Assembly (NCBI GenBank): GCA_937871145.1
Contig: CALMXN010000063.1
Coordinates: 1-5,501, forward strand
Direction: 5' to 3'
Length of the DNA: 5,501 nucleotides
From: an uncultured Clostridia bacterium
Lineage (GTDB): Bacteria; Bacillota; Clostridia; Oscillospirales; Ruminococcaceae
Part shown: in pieces, positions 5,260-5,501 of the stretch
Layout of the letters: every line of letters begins with the position of its first letter
Position numbering within the stretch: position 1 is the first letter of the stretch
Position numbers and translations under genes: made by a program
Notes under the pieces: generated by a model
What the model saw: only the letters and a program-made list of their open reading frames with translations
The model's database searches: none
What the model was told of the DNA's origin: nothing

Positions 5260-5325
5260 ATGTATTTAAACTTTATATTTTTGATGGAAATCCAGATAAT
5301 ACCAATAATAACATTTATCCCTTGA
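5233..5325 (+). CDS. Possible 30-aa hydrophobic peptide from the foldback element
   Basis: ATG at 5233 is preceded by AAAGGA with a six-base gap and by the extended -10 promoter at 5173-5201. The frame runs 30 codons to TGA at 5323-5325. The N-terminus is a 9-bp repeat in three copies (ATGAACACA, ATGAACACC, ATAAACACT; 5233-5259) giving MNT MNT INT. The rest is hydrophobic (YLNFIFLMEIQIIPIITF). The last eight or so codons lie outside the element, in the methylase sequence read in antisense. It could be a chance ORF, a leader peptide, or a tiny membrane-active peptide; there is no homology to lean on. Confidence 0.3.
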   Translation: MNTMNTINTMYLNFIFLMEIQIIPIITFIP

Positions 5326-5501
5326 TTATTCTTAGCCTTGTCCGACTCAAAAGCTTCAGCAGCAAGAGGGTCGTTGAAGAAATTAAGCTGTTCTCCCTCA
5401 TCTAAGAACGATGCTTCAGATTTTGACGGTTCAAGTGTGTTTGTGAGCACAACATTAAGTCGCTTTTCCGACTTGAAATCATATCCTGTTTCTTTCAGCA
5501 C
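5301..5501 (-). pseudogene. Type ISP restriction-modification enzyme, upstream fragment
   Basis: The 67 codons entering from the right edge carry RLNVVLTNTLEPS, LNFFNDPLAAEA and NNQGINVIIG. This is the segment that in type ISP enzymes leads into the GNPPYS methylase motif. The gene's nuclease and helicase parts would lie beyond 5501; the GTG at the edge is an internal codon, not a start. At 5301 the frame runs into the foldback element and continues for 32 nonsense residues, rich in Ile, Phe and Val, to a TGA at 5202-5204. It is the direct upstream continuation of the fragment at 4538-5041. A product made from the intact upstream part would end without motif IV and so without methylation activity. 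Confidence 0.82.

Larger units (their letters stand above)
5042..5300. mobile_element. MITE-like foldback element (~257 bp) in the methylase motif
   Basis: Removing 5042-5300 rejoins GGT (5303-5301) to AAT (5041-5039) and restores GINVIIG-NPPYSG in one frame, which defines the insert. Its ends are an 11-bp perfect inverted repeat, TATTATCTGGA at 5045-5055 and its complement at 5291-5301, with TA at both junctions (5041-5042 and 5300-5301). Inside are nested inverted repeats: GTATGATCGCTT (5101-5112) with 5207-5218, and a 20-bp stem 5129-5148 with 5172-5191. A TA duplication is the hallmark of Tc1/mariner/IS630-type transposition, so this may be a non-autonomous IS630-related MITE. No transposase is encoded. 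The family is unknown to me. Confidence 0.75.

Noticed and set aside
5042..5300. Self-splicing intron in the methylase motif
   Set aside because: Insertion at a conserved motif invited this, but perfect terminal inverted repeats and TA at both ends fit a DNA transposon derivative better. I saw no intron core motifs.

Overview
The window looks like a stretch of degraded accessory DNA from a low-GC Gram-positive gut-type bacterium (Bacillota, probably Clostridia). The signs are strongly AT-rich intergenic DNA, GGAGG-type ribosome binding sites, and gene families typical of that group: type ISP restriction-modification, IS21-family IstB, and small MGGRG-type toxin-domain ORFs. This assignment is inference. 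No rRNA or CRISPR array is visible, and the only tRNA trace is a 3' half.

Layout. (1) 1-2071: two plus-strand genes of unknown function (317 and 278 aa), separated by about 220 bp of AT-rich DNA. (2) 2082-2348: an attachment-site-like region. A 42-nt copy of the 3' half of a tRNA-Thr(CGU) gene (2171-2212, minus strand) has a hairpin terminator just downstream. Copies of an 11-bp repeat, AATAAGTRCCA, lie on both sides, as expected for integrase arm sites around a core. (3) 2388-3424: a minus-strand toxin/immunity-like array. A small MGGRG toxin-like gene overlaps by one base a 97-aa putative immunity gene. Next comes the C-terminal stub of a second toxin copy, then a second, paralogous 97-aa putative immunity gene. 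(4) 3469-4258: the right-hand part of an IS21-family element. It has an istB lacking its first codons and the terminal multi-repeat end, but no istA and no left end. (5) 4259-5501: minus-strand remains of a restriction-modification locus. A type ISP methylase/restriction gene is split exactly inside its GNPPY catalytic motif by a ~257-bp foldback element with terminal inverted repeats and a TA duplication. Downstream it is joined abruptly to the N-terminal part of a two-transmembrane protein gene, which is itself cut off by the IS21 right end.

How it fits together. The right half records successive damage to a defence locus: a MITE-like insertion, a deletion fusion, an IS21 insertion, and loss of the left part of the IS. 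The middle is a toxin/immunity array that has lost a toxin by recombination but kept its immunity gene. The left half lies on the far side of a tRNA-derived att site and may belong to a second, adjacent integrated element. The most notable items are the foldback element, which carries an apparent outward extended -10 promoter and a 30-codon ORF with a ribosome binding site, the attP-like repeat arrangement, and the toxin/immunity array with its toxin stub.
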